DNA of 64,000 nt from RGIG1902 sp034926865 (lineage in GTDB: Bacteria; Bacillota; Clostridia; Oscillospirales; Butyricicoccaceae). Made by a program: the position numbers and the translations under genes. The notes under the pieces are model-generated. The model searched no databases, had not been told where the DNA came from, and was given only the letters and a program-made list of their open reading frames with translations. How positions within the stretch are numbered: position 1 is the first letter of the stretch; every line of letters begins with the position of its first letter. The stretch lies in the NCBI GenBank assembly GCA_034926865.1, contig JAYFQP010000020.1, positions 34,449-98,448 of the forward strand, written 5' to 3'. Positions 41,849 through 50,136 of this stretch are shown piece after piece.

Positions 41849-43234
41849 TTATTTTAAACTCAGAGATATGGAATTTGTCCCGTCAAGAGGCTCGACCCTG
41901 TTGTTAAATACAAAATTGTAATTTGCCGGTGGGTCAAGGCTTGTTGAGTATGAGCCTGCATATGACATTCCTTCCTTGTCAAACACTGCGATATAAAAGC
42001 CGCAATCGCTGTATTCATTTATCAGGGCAGCGACAGCGAGACGGCTTCCGTCATAGTCGAATGTGCTGCCGAGGACAAATGAACGGTAGATTTCGTCGGC
42101 ATTTTCAAAACTGCCCTCAAATTCCTTTTTGAAAAGGCCGTCTTCCTGTTCAGTCAATAATGCAAAACCACCGTCGCTAAATGGAATAAGCATAAGCTTG
42201 TTTTGAAGAAAAGCGTCATAGCTTATTCTGTCTCCTTTGCAGGATGATATGTCAAGCTTTTGAAGAAGCGCCATAGAGCTTCTGTCAATAACCGATAGCA
42301 TAAGTCTGCCGTTTTCCTTTGTGAACAGCTGGAGCTTTGTGCCATCATCAGAGGCCAATATATTGACAGCTTCAACGCTGTTTATATCCAGAGAATAAAC
42401 CATTCGTACGGGGTCGGAATCGTGGGTTATCCATTTTGTTCCTTCTTCATTGAGTTCAAAGGGGATATAGTATATGCCATAGCCGCCCTTTATGTGACTG
42501 AGATCCACCCGGTTGTCAGCTTCGCCATTCTGAGGAATGATTACATATGCACCATTTTTTGTGGTGGCCGCTCTGCAGTTAATGTTGAATGGTGTATCGA
42601 AGACAGTGTTTGTCGTTATATCGATTATATTGCCGTTATCGTCCTTTTCAACGCTGACTTCTATTTGATGGTCAGGGAGAACGGGTATTTTAAAATAATC
42701 ATTGAAGATCTTTTGTGCTTCCCCAGTTTGATAAAGGGATGGGGTATCAGGGTAATATATGTAGAAATTTATAGTGTAAAAATCATAATAATCCTTGAGA
42801 TAAACAGTTTCAGTTAATTTTTCGCCGTTTTTAACTTTTTTAGCAAGTGTTTTTGCAGGCAGCAGCATTGAGTAATATTCGAGTTCCTCATCAATATTCA
42901 AAGAACCACCAGTAAAGGAAAACGACCCGTCTGTGTAGGAGGAGATCTCTACCGAGGGCGCTCTGCCTTTTTGGGTTTTGGAAGTTGCCTGCTTAAAAGT
43001 GAAGTTTGATCTGCAATCTGTGCCTGTCGTATAATCAATATCCCAGAAAAGGTGATTCATACATTCAGTTGACAGGCCGATATTAATGCCGTTTGCTGCA
43101 TCAGGGTCTCCCCAAAGTGTAGTTGGAGTAATTACTACGTCCTCTTTTTGACTGTTGACTTCGGCATAGATGAAAGCAGTAGAAACTAATACTGCAATAA
43201 AAATTGTTACTGCTGTTATAAGGCTTCGGCGCAT
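41849..43234 (-). CDS. Extracytoplasmic protein of unknown function in an ABC exporter operon
   Basis: 461 residues. An N-terminal signal or anchor (ITAVTIFIAVLVSTAFIYAEV) is followed by a domain with no motif I recognise. It is rich in beta-type alternation, with stretches such as DDGTKLQLFTKENGRLMLSVI, FDYDGSRLAVAALINEYS and GFYIAVFDKEGMSY that resemble beta-propeller blades. It is last in the YtrA-type operon, 3 bp after the ATPase gene, so it probably works outside the membrane with the transporter. Confidence 0.75.
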   Translation of the reverse strand: MRRSLITAVTIFIAVLVSTAFIYAEVNSQKEDVVITPTTLWGDPDAANGINIGLSTECMNHLFWDIDYTTGTDCRSNFTFKQATSKTQKGRAPSVEISSYTDGSFSFTGGSLNIDEELEYYSMLLPAKTLAKKVKNGEKLTETVYLKDYYDFYTINFYIYYPDTPSLYQTGEAQKIFNDYFKIPVLPDHQIEVSVEKDDNGNIIDITTNTVFDTPFNINCRAATTKNGAYVIIPQNGEADNRVDLSHIKGGYGIYYIPFELNEEGTKWITHDSDPVRMVYSLDINSVEAVNILASDDGTKLQLFTKENGRLMLSVIDRSSMALLQKLDISSCKGDRISYDAFLQNKLMLIPFSDGGFALLTEQEDGLFKKEFEGSFENADEIYRSFVLGSTFDYDGSRLAVAALINEYSDCGFYIAVFDKEGMSYAGSYSTSLDPPANYNFVFNNRVEPLDGTNSISLSLK

Positions 43235-43237
43235 AGA

Positions 43238-43981
43238 TTACTCCTTTCTTTCAGGCTTTTCCGTCAGCCTTGATATGGCATTGCCTACTCTGTATGGATC
43301 GTATCCGCAGACTTCCTTGATAAAGGCCAAAAGGCCAAGCCCTTTATCTTCAAGTTCCGACATAGAAGCATCAGCCGCTATTTCGCCGCGGCGTAGGATA
43401 ACCGCTCTTGATATGAAGTTTTCAACCTCCTCTATAAGGTGTGTTGAAATGAGCACCGTCTCAGTAGGTTCCAGTATTCCGAGAAGCACTTTGTAAAAAT
43501 CTTCTCGGTTGAATATATCATTACCGGCAAACGGTTCATCCATCAGAATAAGCCGTGCCCCCTGTGACAGCGCCATGATCACTTCAAACTGGTTTTTTTG
43601 GCCCGTTGAAAAATGCTTAAGCGCTTTGCCTCGGGGAAGGGAGAAAAAGTCCATCAAAGCTGAATAACGATCATCGTTAAAGGAAGGGAAGTGCATTGCG
43701 TAAAAATCTCTGTGCTCTCGTGGAGTTAAATTAGGGAAAAAGGAATGCTCGCTTGTGGCAAAGGAGATCCCCGCTATGTTTTTCGGAGCAACTTTATTTC
43801 CCTCAAAGGTTATTTCACCCGAGTAATGGAGAAACCCTAGAATACACTTCATCAGTGTGGTTTTTCCAGCGCCATTTTCACCGAATAATCCGACTATTTC
43901 GCCGCCGCCTATATTGAGGCTGACATTATTTAGCGCTTTTCTACCGTTATAGGATTTGACGAGATTTTTTATTTCTATCAT
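43238..43981 (-). CDS. ABC transporter ATP-binding protein (YtrB-like)
   Basis: 247 residues from ATG 43981 (GGAGG upstream). Walker A FGENGAGKTTLMK, Walker B RLILMDEPFAGND, and switch region LISTHLIEEVE are intact; the signature is KHFSTGQKNQFE, a weaker LSGGQ than usual. The two preceding genes encode membrane proteins, so this is an exporter or lipid-type ATPase. The start overlaps the upstream membrane gene by 4 bp. Confidence 0.92.
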   Translation of the reverse strand: MIEIKNLVKSYNGRKALNNVSLNIGGGEIVGLFGENGAGKTTLMKCILGFLHYSGEITFEGNKVAPKNIAGISFATSEHSFFPNLTPREHRDFYAMHFPSFNDDRYSALMDFFSLPRGKALKHFSTGQKNQFEVIMALSQGARLILMDEPFAGNDIFNREDFYKVLLGILEPTETVLISTHLIEEVENFISRAVILRRGEIAADASMSELEDKGLGLLAFIKEVCGYDPYRVGNAISRLTEKPERKE

Positions 43982-44490
43982 AATGAACCTCCGAAAATGA
44001 CACTTATGGTTTTTGAAAGCTGATCTGGAGCAAGGCAGCTTCTGGGAGTGACGAGTATATAAAAAGCAAGATAAATCAAAATCAATAAAACAGCAAAGAT
44101 AAGAGCAGCTGATGCAGTAAGAACCGGGAAGGTAATACATCTTCTTAAAAGTTCCCATTTGTCGGGCAGACGTTTCATAAGATATATGCTTTTGCTGCCC
44201 TGAAAGTGGTAGATATAGTGGTAGGCAACAAGGGGTATCATTGCTATAGCCACTGCGATAAAAATAAGCATGCTTGATGGAGCAAAGTCTGCAAAGTCAC
44301 GCATGATGGCCCCATCTCTCAATACCCGCTTTTCGTCAACATAATAGAATAGTGAAGAGTACTCATTTGAAAGATTTATAAAAAATCCAAGGCTGAATAT
44401 AAAAGCGGCGGAGAGTCCATACGCTGCGGCCCGGATTTCTTTTGATATGTCAATGCCGGGCGGCATTAGATATTTTAGCCTTTCATACAT
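43978..44490 (-). CDS. Membrane protein, second predicted permease subunit of the YtrA-type exporter
   Basis: About 170 residues from ATG 44490; AGGGG lies 11 nt upstream, while the earlier GTG at 44502 abuts it. Three to four hydrophobic segments (AYGLSAAFIFSLGFFINL, SMLIFIAVAIAMIPLVAYHY, FPVLTASAALIFAVLLILIY). No family recognised. It overlaps the previous gene by 8 bp and the ATPase by 4 bp. Confidence 0.75.
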   Translation of the reverse strand: MYERLKYLMPPGIDISKEIRAAAYGLSAAFIFSLGFFINLSNEYSSLFYYVDEKRVLRDGAIMRDFADFAPSSMLIFIAVAIAMIPLVAYHYIYHFQGSKSIYLMKRLPDKWELLRRCITFPVLTASAALIFAVLLILIYLAFYILVTPRSCLAPDQLSKTISVIFGGSL

Positions 44491-45226
44491 CGTTTCCGTC
44501 ACCCCTCATGTTGTAAATTGATTTTCCGGCGGTATAAATAGAAATAATAGATACTAGCATATCAATGCTGAAGTGTCCCATTTCCTGTTGAAAGCTCACT
44601 GCTGCTATAACTGAAAAGGCAATCATAGTTCCATATTTTCGATCTCTGCGCTGAAGGTAAGAAAAGCTTGAGGCGCTTATTCCAAGTGCGATGCAAAGGA
44701 TAACATTTCGTATAGCCCTGCTGGTCTCAGCAAGTGGAAGAAGGCTGTGAAGAAAGGGGCTTCGGTAAAAGGCCAGAAAAAGTGTCTGGTTTCCCGACAT
44801 TTTTCCAAGGGGAGATGCCATATAAATCATTCCCAGACCATATGTAACGGCTAGCTGCAAGCACAAGAATAGAAAAAAGCAAAGTGAGTAATAGATCGCC
44901 CATGCTATATGGAGCTTTTTTTCGCTTATGGAAAGCCTTTGTATAGTATAGCCGCTGCGGCTGCCCCAAAACTCGGTCCCATTAAGGCACAATATGGCGC
45001 AGACAGCCAAAAAACCGATATAAAATAAAAGAGGAGCCCTACTATTGGATATTAATTCTTCTAAAGAGGCGAACTGTTGGCTGTATTGGCTCCAAGTAGC
45101 CTCGGCTGATGCAAGGGATCGTGAAAAGAGAAGATATTGGCACGCACCCATTAAAAATATAACGCCTGATACTTTATAAATTGTTGCCCTTACGGCAAGA
45201 CTTAGTGCTGAAAGATACTGTTTCAT
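44483..45226 (-). CDS. Membrane protein, predicted permease subunit of the YtrA-type exporter
   Basis: 247 residues with about six hydrophobic segments, e.g. LLFYIGFLAVCAILCLN, IYYSLCFFLFLCLQLAVTY and NVILCIALGISASSFSYL. No recognised motif; its place between gntR and the ATPase argues for a transport role, probably half of a split permease with the 170-residue neighbour. The start overlaps the gntR stop by 4 bp. Confidence 0.75.
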   Translation of the reverse strand: MKQYLSALSLAVRATIYKVSGVIFLMGACQYLLFSRSLASAEATWSQYSQQFASLEELISNSRAPLLFYIGFLAVCAILCLNGTEFWGSRSGYTIQRLSISEKKLHIAWAIYYSLCFFLFLCLQLAVTYGLGMIYMASPLGKMSGNQTLFLAFYRSPFLHSLLPLAETSRAIRNVILCIALGISASSFSYLQRRDRKYGTMIAFSVIAAVSFQQEMGHFSIDMLVSIISIYTAGKSIYNMRGDGNDV

Positions 45227-45621
45227 AAATTGCTTTTTCCTTTCTCAGGTTCATCCCATGCCCGGCTTATAGCCATAAGTGCTTCTTCTTTTGAAACACC
45301 CATCTGCTTCATGGCGATTGTCGCAGCGTTTGCTTCGGCAGAAAGAAGCTCAGATCGGATGGATGCGATTTTATCTCCGTTAATTGTCACATAGCTTTTT
45401 GCGCCCTGATTAGAACTGACAATGCCTTCTTCCTCAAGGAGCCTGTAAGACTTTTGGACAGTATTAGGGTTTATACCCAAAAGCGCTGAGGCGACTCTTC
45501 TGGATGGCATTTCATCACCATCAAGGATAAATCCAGCTGCGATGCCACGCTTGAGGTATGTTATAATTTGCAGATAAATAGGGCTGCCGTCAATAGGAAC
45601 GAACTTTTCAAATGAGATCAT
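45223..45621 (-). CDS. GntR-family regulator, YtrA subfamily
   Basis: 132 residues from ATG 45621. A GntR winged helix (PIYLQIITYLKRGIAAG, PSRRVASALLGINPNTVQKSYRLLEEEGIV) and only a short C-terminal dimerisation helix, the YtrA size. In B. subtilis YtrA represses an ABC operon induced by cell-wall antibiotics. Here it heads its own operon, and a perfect palindrome overlies the promoter, so autorepression with derepression by an unknown signal is likely. Confidence 0.92.
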   Translation of the reverse strand: MISFEKFVPIDGSPIYLQIITYLKRGIAAGFILDGDEMPSRRVASALLGINPNTVQKSYRLLEEEGIVSSNQGAKSYVTINGDKIASIRSELLSAEANAATIAMKQMGVSKEEALMAISRAWDEPEKGKSNL

Positions 45622-45668
45622 AGTTATATTTCGCTCCTCCTTTAACTGTGTTATCTGCGTAGTACAGT

Positions 45669-45698
45669 ACAGCTGTATTATATTCATAATACAGCTGT
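45669..45698. promoter_or_regulatory. Operator palindrome of the YtrA-type regulator
   Basis: ACAGCTGTATTAT (45669-45681), 4-bp centre ATTC, ATAATACAGCTGT (45686-45698): perfect 13-bp arms. It covers the -10 and nearly the whole spacer of the promoter. Confidence 0.88.
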
Positions 45699-45705
45699 GT
45701 GTCAA
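45677..45705 (-). promoter_or_regulatory. Promoter of the YtrA-type exporter operon
   Basis: Minus strand TTGACA (45705-45700), 17-bp spacer, TATAAT (45682-45677). Both boxes are perfect, and the operator overlaps them. Confidence 0.92.
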
Positions 45706-45802
45706 CAGGATAAATCCAAAATTAATGCAAGTTAATGTTTAGTGATATAAGCTTACAATTATAAAACAAATTGTAAAATCTTTAGCAATGCTGATATTTA
45801 GC

Positions 45803-45831
45803 TTGATTAAGGAACTCAAACGCAGTAAAAT
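45803..45831 (+). promoter_or_regulatory. Promoter of the hemolysin III-like gene
   Basis: TTGATT (45803-45808), 17-bp spacer, TAAAAT (45826-45831). Confidence 0.5.
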
Positions 45832-45859
45832 TAAGTAAAATATAAATTGAGGCGAGTGT

Positions 45860-46591
45860 ATGAAAAAAGAAATTACCCAGAGCGGTTTTGGTGGAGATGG
45901 GGAGACAAAACCCAGGCGCAATACCGAAAAAAGCCGAGACCCATATGACGGAATAAGGTTTTGGTCGGCGCTTACCCATGGGATAGGGGTTTTGCTTTCT
46001 ATTGCCGGAACAGTTTGGCTTATTGCAAGAGCGGGTATTGACGGAAGCGATATTTGGAAAACAGTATCCTTTGCAATATATGGGGCTTCTATGATATGCC
46101 TTTATACGGCATCAACGCTTTATCATTGCCTTAGAACATCGGTAAACGGAAGGATAGCCTTAAAAAAATATGATCATATCTCGATATATCTCCTTATTGC
46201 TGGAACATATACACCGGTCTGCCTTGTAGCTCTTAGAGGAACCCTTGGGTGGTGGCTTTTCGGGATAATTTGGGGGCTTGCGCTGGCAGGTTTGATTATG
46301 ACACTTTTTTGGATTACATGCCCGAGATGGTTTTCATCGGTGGTTTATATCGCCATGGGATGGATCGCAATTGCAGCAGTATACCCTTTGTGGAAAGCCA
46401 TAGGCTGGGGAGGAGTATCGCTTCTTATTCTTGGAGGCGTTATATATACAGTCGGAGGTGTGTTTTATGCTGTTAAGTGGCCTGGAAGAAACAACCCTCG
46501 CTTTGGATGTCACGAAATATTCCATGTTTTTATACTTTTGGGCTCGGCGGCTATGTTCTTAATGATGAGATATACGATACTGCCGATGTGA
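45860..46591 (+). CDS. Hemolysin III / PAQR (YqfA-like) family membrane protein
   Basis: 243 residues, seven membrane segments. Family signatures: FWSALTHGIGVLLSIAG, ICLYTASTLYHCL, KKYDHISIYLLIAGTYTPVC and the final GCHEIFHVFILLGSAAMF; the His and Asp residues form the metal site seen in adiponectin-receptor relatives. The true role in bacteria is unclear despite the hemolysin name. An extra 30-residue charged N-terminus is present. Confidence 0.93.
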   Translation: MKKEITQSGFGGDGETKPRRNTEKSRDPYDGIRFWSALTHGIGVLLSIAGTVWLIARAGIDGSDIWKTVSFAIYGASMICLYTASTLYHCLRTSVNGRIALKKYDHISIYLLIAGTYTPVCLVALRGTLGWWLFGIIWGLALAGLIMTLFWITCPRWFSSVVYIAMGWIAIAAVYPLWKAIGWGGVSLLILGGVIYTVGGVFYAVKWPGRNNPRFGCHEIFHVFILLGSAAMFLMMRYTILPM

Positions 46592-46625
46592 ATTTATGTA
46601 TTAAAGCTTGAAAATAAAATTAATA

Positions 46626-46667
46626 AAAACCCGCCGTTTCAGCAAGTGTGCTGCGACGGCGGGTTTT
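46626..46667. terminator. Bidirectional terminator
   Basis: CCCGCCGT (46630-46637) with ACGGCGGG (46656-46663), inner CAGCA/TGCTG, with A-run and T-run flanks; shared by the convergent PAQR and ppa genes. Confidence 0.95.
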
Positions 46668-46668
46668 T

Positions 46669-47202
46669 TTATCTGCAAAACTTTACTATATAGCTTTCAA
46701 AGGCTTCTTTTATTACCTCGATTGACTCAGTTCTGTTAAACACATTTTCCACCTGTGCGTCCTTGTCTGGCTCAAGGTGCTTATAGACGCTGAAAAAGTG
46801 GCTTATTTCTTCTGACACGTGGGGCGGAAGCTCCGAAAGATCCTTGTAGCAATTATATACAGGATCACCGAAGGGAATAGCTATTATTTTTTCATCAATA
46901 GAACCTGAGTCCCGCATGGCAATGTATCCCACAGGGTAAACTCTTACTAAGCTCAGCGGGCGTATCGGCTCGCTGCACAGCACAAGAACATCAAGAGGAT
47001 CACCGTCATCTGCGTATGACCTTGGGATAAATCCATAGTTGGCAGGATAATGAGTAGAGGTGTATAGTATTCGGTCAAGGCGAAGGGCACCGGTTTCTTT
47101 ATCAAGTTCGTATTTGTTTTTTGACCCCTTCTCAATCTCGATGACAGCCATAAAATCTTCTGGATGCATTCTTGAGGGCTTGATATCATGCCAAAGGTTC
47201 AT
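46669..47202 (-). CDS. ppa: Inorganic pyrophosphatase (family I)
   Basis: 177 residues. Metal-binding signature D-x-D-P-x-D seen as ADDGDPLDVLVL (Asp66, Asp68, Asp71), with the phosphate-contacting NKYELDKETG before it and GDPVYNCYKDLSELP after. It hydrolyses pyrophosphate from biosynthesis. The next gene, divergently transcribed, is pstS, so phosphate metabolism is grouped here. Confidence 0.97.
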   Translation of the reverse strand: MNLWHDIKPSRMHPEDFMAVIEIEKGSKNKYELDKETGALRLDRILYTSTHYPANYGFIPRSYADDGDPLDVLVLCSEPIRPLSLVRVYPVGYIAMRDSGSIDEKIIAIPFGDPVYNCYKDLSELPPHVSEEISHFFSVYKHLEPDKDAQVENVFNRTESIEVIKEAFESYIVKFCR

Positions 47203-47496
47203 TTTCTTTTCCCACCTTAATTTAGTTTATCGATTATAACACAAAAGCTTATATACTACAATGATAAAAAACACATTAAAGGGATGAATTGGTAATTATT
47301 GCGTTTTGGATAATTAAATTATCGCCAGACAGGTATAATTTTATTTTTTGAGAACTTAAATTGCATGGAAGAAAATGCCTTATTAAGATAAAATATTTTG
47401 GCTTCTAATTTTACATATTTTTTTCATTACAACGAAATTCGTTTTTACATAGCCATACTAATATGTAATTGTAATCAAACGAAAGGAAAAATTAAA
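47203..47496 (+). other. ppa-pst divergent intergenic region
   Basis: 294 bp. A weak promoter candidate for pst: TTGCAT (47361-47366), 17-bp spacer, TAAGAT (47384-47389). TTACA motifs at 47411, 47427 and 47445 hint at a Pho box, but their spacing (16 and 18 bp) is not the usual 11. Confidence 0.4.
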
Positions 47497-48402
47497 ATGA
47501 AAAAAAACACAAAGCTAGTTGCAATGCTTATGACAGCTGCATTAACATTATCAGCTTTCGCAGCATGCGGAAGCAGCGAAGGAAATACTTCAAACGGCAG
47601 CGATAATCAGAACGGCACCGGTGATGGCTTCAAGGCAGGTTCAGAGATCACAGTCATGTCAAGAGAAGACGGATCGGGAACAAGAGGAGCTTTCGTAGAG
47701 CTTACAGGTGTAGAAGAAAAGAACTCTAAGGGCGAAAAAGTAGATAATACTACGATAGAGGCTGAGATCACAAACAGCACTTCAGTCATGTTGACCGCGG
47801 TCGCAGGGAACAAGTACGCTATCGGATATATTTCATTAGGTTCTCTGAATGACACAGTCAAAGCGCTTAAGATCAATGGCGTAGAAGCAACTGCCAAAAA
47901 CATAATAGCCGGCAAATACGTCCTTGCAAGGCCCTTTAATGTAGCCTATAAGGAAGGCCTAAGCGATCTTGGCAAGGATTTTCTAAGCTTTATCATGAGC
48001 ACAGAAGGCCAGAAAGTTATTGAGGACAATGGCTATATTCCCGCAGGAGAGGCTAAGGCATATACGGGATCAGGAGAAGGAAAGCTTGTGGTAGCGGGTT
48101 CATCCTCAGTATCACCAGTGATGGAGAAGCTCATAGAGGCTTACAAGGCAGTAAACAAGAAGGCTGAAATAGAACTTCAGGAAAGCGATTCTACCTCGGG
48201 CATGAGCTCTCTTGCTGAGGGCATCTGCGATATAGGAATGGCATCACGTGAGCTTAAGGACAGCGAGAAGGAAAAGGGTCTGACACCGATGGTCATCGCC
48301 ACAGATGGAATTGCTGTAATAGTGAACAAAGACAATACAACAGATAACCTTTCCAAGGATGATCTAAAGACAATCTATATAGGAGAAAAGACAACTTGGT
48401 AA
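47497..48402 (+). CDS. pstS: Phosphate-binding lipoprotein PstS with swapped (circularly permuted) halves
   Basis: 301 residues from ATG 47497 (GAAAGGA upstream). Lipoprotein signal with Cys24 (FAACGSS). Residues 48-181 correspond to the second half of a standard PstS (ITVMSREDGSGTRGAF, the AIGYISLGSLNDTVKAL block, EGQKVIEDNGYIP), whereas residues 195-301 correspond to its first half (KLVVAGSSSVSPVMEKL, CDIGMASRELK, IAVIVNKD, ending IYIGEKTTW exactly where the normal protein would continue into the other half). Phosphate-contacting residues from both halves seem present, so a working binding protein is likely. pstC follows after 43 bp. Confidence 0.9.
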   Translation: MKKNTKLVAMLMTAALTLSAFAACGSSEGNTSNGSDNQNGTGDGFKAGSEITVMSREDGSGTRGAFVELTGVEEKNSKGEKVDNTTIEAEITNSTSVMLTAVAGNKYAIGYISLGSLNDTVKALKINGVEATAKNIIAGKYVLARPFNVAYKEGLSDLGKDFLSFIMSTEGQKVIEDNGYIPAGEAKAYTGSGEGKLVVAGSSSVSPVMEKLIEAYKAVNKKAEIELQESDSTSGMSSLAEGICDIGMASRELKDSEKEKGLTPMVIATDGIAVIVNKDNTTDNLSKDDLKTIYIGEKTTW

Positions 48403-48445
48403 AGGGGATTAATAAAGATTACGCCTCCGAAAGGGGAGAGAAGAT

Positions 48446-49303
48446 ATGAAGAGATACGAAAAGATCATGAAATGGGTTTTCCTGATAACAGCTGCGGCTT
48501 CGGTCTTGGCGGTAGCTCTGATATGTATCTTCCTCTTCTCCGGCGGCGTCCCCGCCATTATGAAGATAGGGCCTATCAACTTCCTTTTCGGAAAGGTATG
48601 GAAGCCGGGAAACAATCTATACGGTATATTCCCGATGATTGTAGGAAGCCTTTGCGTAACAGCAGGGGCTATTCTCATTGGTGTTCCTATAGGCCTTTTG
48701 GCGGCAGTGTACATGTCATATTTCTGCCCTAAAAAGTTTTACAGAATATTAAGCCCATGTGTACAGCTTTTGGCGGGGATTCCGTCAGTTGTATATGGCT
48801 TTTTTGCGATGGTGGTCATTGTACCCTTTGTAAGGGATACCTTTGGAGGCAGCGGCAGCAGTATACTCACTGCATCAATACTTCTGGGAATTATGATTCT
48901 GCCAACCATAATAACCGTAAGTGAATCCTCAATCAGGGCCGTTTCAGGCACATACTTTGAAGGTGCGCTTGCGCTTGGAGCAGGAAAAGAAAGAAGTGTA
49001 TTCAGCGTGATTCTTCCGGCGGCAAAGTCAGGTATAATGGCCGGGATAGTTCTTGGCATAGGCAGAGCAATAGGAGAAACAATGGCAGTTGTAATGGTCG
49101 CCGGAAATCAGGCAAGAATGCCGGCTGGCATACTCAAGGGGGTCAGGACTCTTACAACGAATATAGTAATGGACATGTCCTATGCAACAGATCTTCACAG
49201 AGAAGCTCTTATCGGTACAGCGGTTGTGCTTTTTATCTTTATTCTTCTTATCAATTCCATATTTGCGGTTTTGAAAAGAAAGGGGGATAGGATACAAAAA
49301 TGA
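48446..49303 (+). CDS. pstC: Phosphate ABC transporter permease PstC
   Basis: 285 residues, about six membrane helices. The EAA-type loop GTYFEGALALGAGKERSVFSVI and the helix preceding it (LLAGIPSVVYGFFAM) are typical. Starts after GGGGAGAG; overlaps pstA by 4 bp. Confidence 0.96.
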   Translation: MKRYEKIMKWVFLITAAASVLAVALICIFLFSGGVPAIMKIGPINFLFGKVWKPGNNLYGIFPMIVGSLCVTAGAILIGVPIGLLAAVYMSYFCPKKFYRILSPCVQLLAGIPSVVYGFFAMVVIVPFVRDTFGGSGSSILTASILLGIMILPTIITVSESSIRAVSGTYFEGALALGAGKERSVFSVILPAAKSGIMAGIVLGIGRAIGETMAVVMVAGNQARMPAGILKGVRTLTTNIVMDMSYATDLHREALIGTAVVLFIFILLINSIFAVLKRKGDRIQK

Positions 49304-50136
49304 AAAAGCTTAATTTTCGCAAGACCGAGGGAATGCTTTTAAGGGTGCTTGTTAATTTGGCGGCAGCAACTACTCTTGCGTGTTTTATAGGAATAGTTGG
49401 GTATATAATCGTAAAAGGAATTGGCAGCCTCTCGCCTGATATGTTCAGCTTTGAATATAACAGCGAAAATATGTCACTTTTGCCCTCGCTTATAAACACT
49501 TTGATTATCACGGTTCTTGCCATTCTCATATCAGCACCGATTGGCATTTTCGGTGCCGTATATCTTGTAGAGTATGCTAAAACGGGCGGCAAGCTTGCGG
49601 AGCTTTTCAGGCTTACGGCAGAAACTCTTTCCGGTATACCTTCAATTGTGTACGGCCTATTTGGGATGTTGTTCTTCGTATTTGCTCTCGGGTGGGATTA
49701 TTCCATACTTGCCGGAGCTTTCACCGTTGCAATCATGGTTCTCCCGGTTATAATAAGAACAACGGAGGAAGCGCTTAAAGCGGTTCCGATAGAATACAGG
49801 GAGGCCAGCTTTGGCCTCGGGGCAGGCAAGGTGAGGACAATATTTAAAATAGTCCTTCCCACAGCAATCCCCGGTATTCTTTCCGGGATAATTCTTTCGA
49901 TAGGAAGGATTGTAGGAGAAACAGCCGCGCTAAGATATACAGCTGGAACAGTTGCCTCGCTTCCGAACGGCATTATGGATTCAGGAAGCACATTATCGGT
50001 ATTCATGTATAAGCTTGCCGGAGAGGGGCTTCATATCGATAAGGCTTATGCCACAGCGGTGGTGCTGCTTGTAACGGTTTTGGTTATTAACTCACTTTCC
50101 TCATTAATAGCAAAAAAATTAAGAAAGGGTCTATAA
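49300..50136 (+). CDS. pstA: Phosphate ABC transporter permease PstA
   Basis: 278 residues, about six helices. ETLSGIPSIVYGLFGM and EYREASFGLGAGKVRTIFKIVLP mark the family. Its stop shares a base with the pstB start (TAATG). Confidence 0.96.
   Translation: MKKLNFRKTEGMLLRVLVNLAAATTLACFIGIVGYIIVKGIGSLSPDMFSFEYNSENMSLLPSLINTLIITVLAILISAPIGIFGAVYLVEYAKTGGKLAELFRLTAETLSGIPSIVYGLFGMLFFVFALGWDYSILAGAFTVAIMVLPVIIRTTEEALKAVPIEYREASFGLGAGKVRTIFKIVLPTAIPGILSGIILSIGRIVGETAALRYTAGTVASLPNGIMDSGSTLSVFMYKLAGEGLHIDKAYATAVVLLVTVLVINSLSSLIAKKLRKGL

Noticed and set aside
47405..47455. Pho box before pstS
   Set aside because: TTACA motifs are present but spaced 16 and 18 bp apart, not the 11-bp period of PhoP sites.
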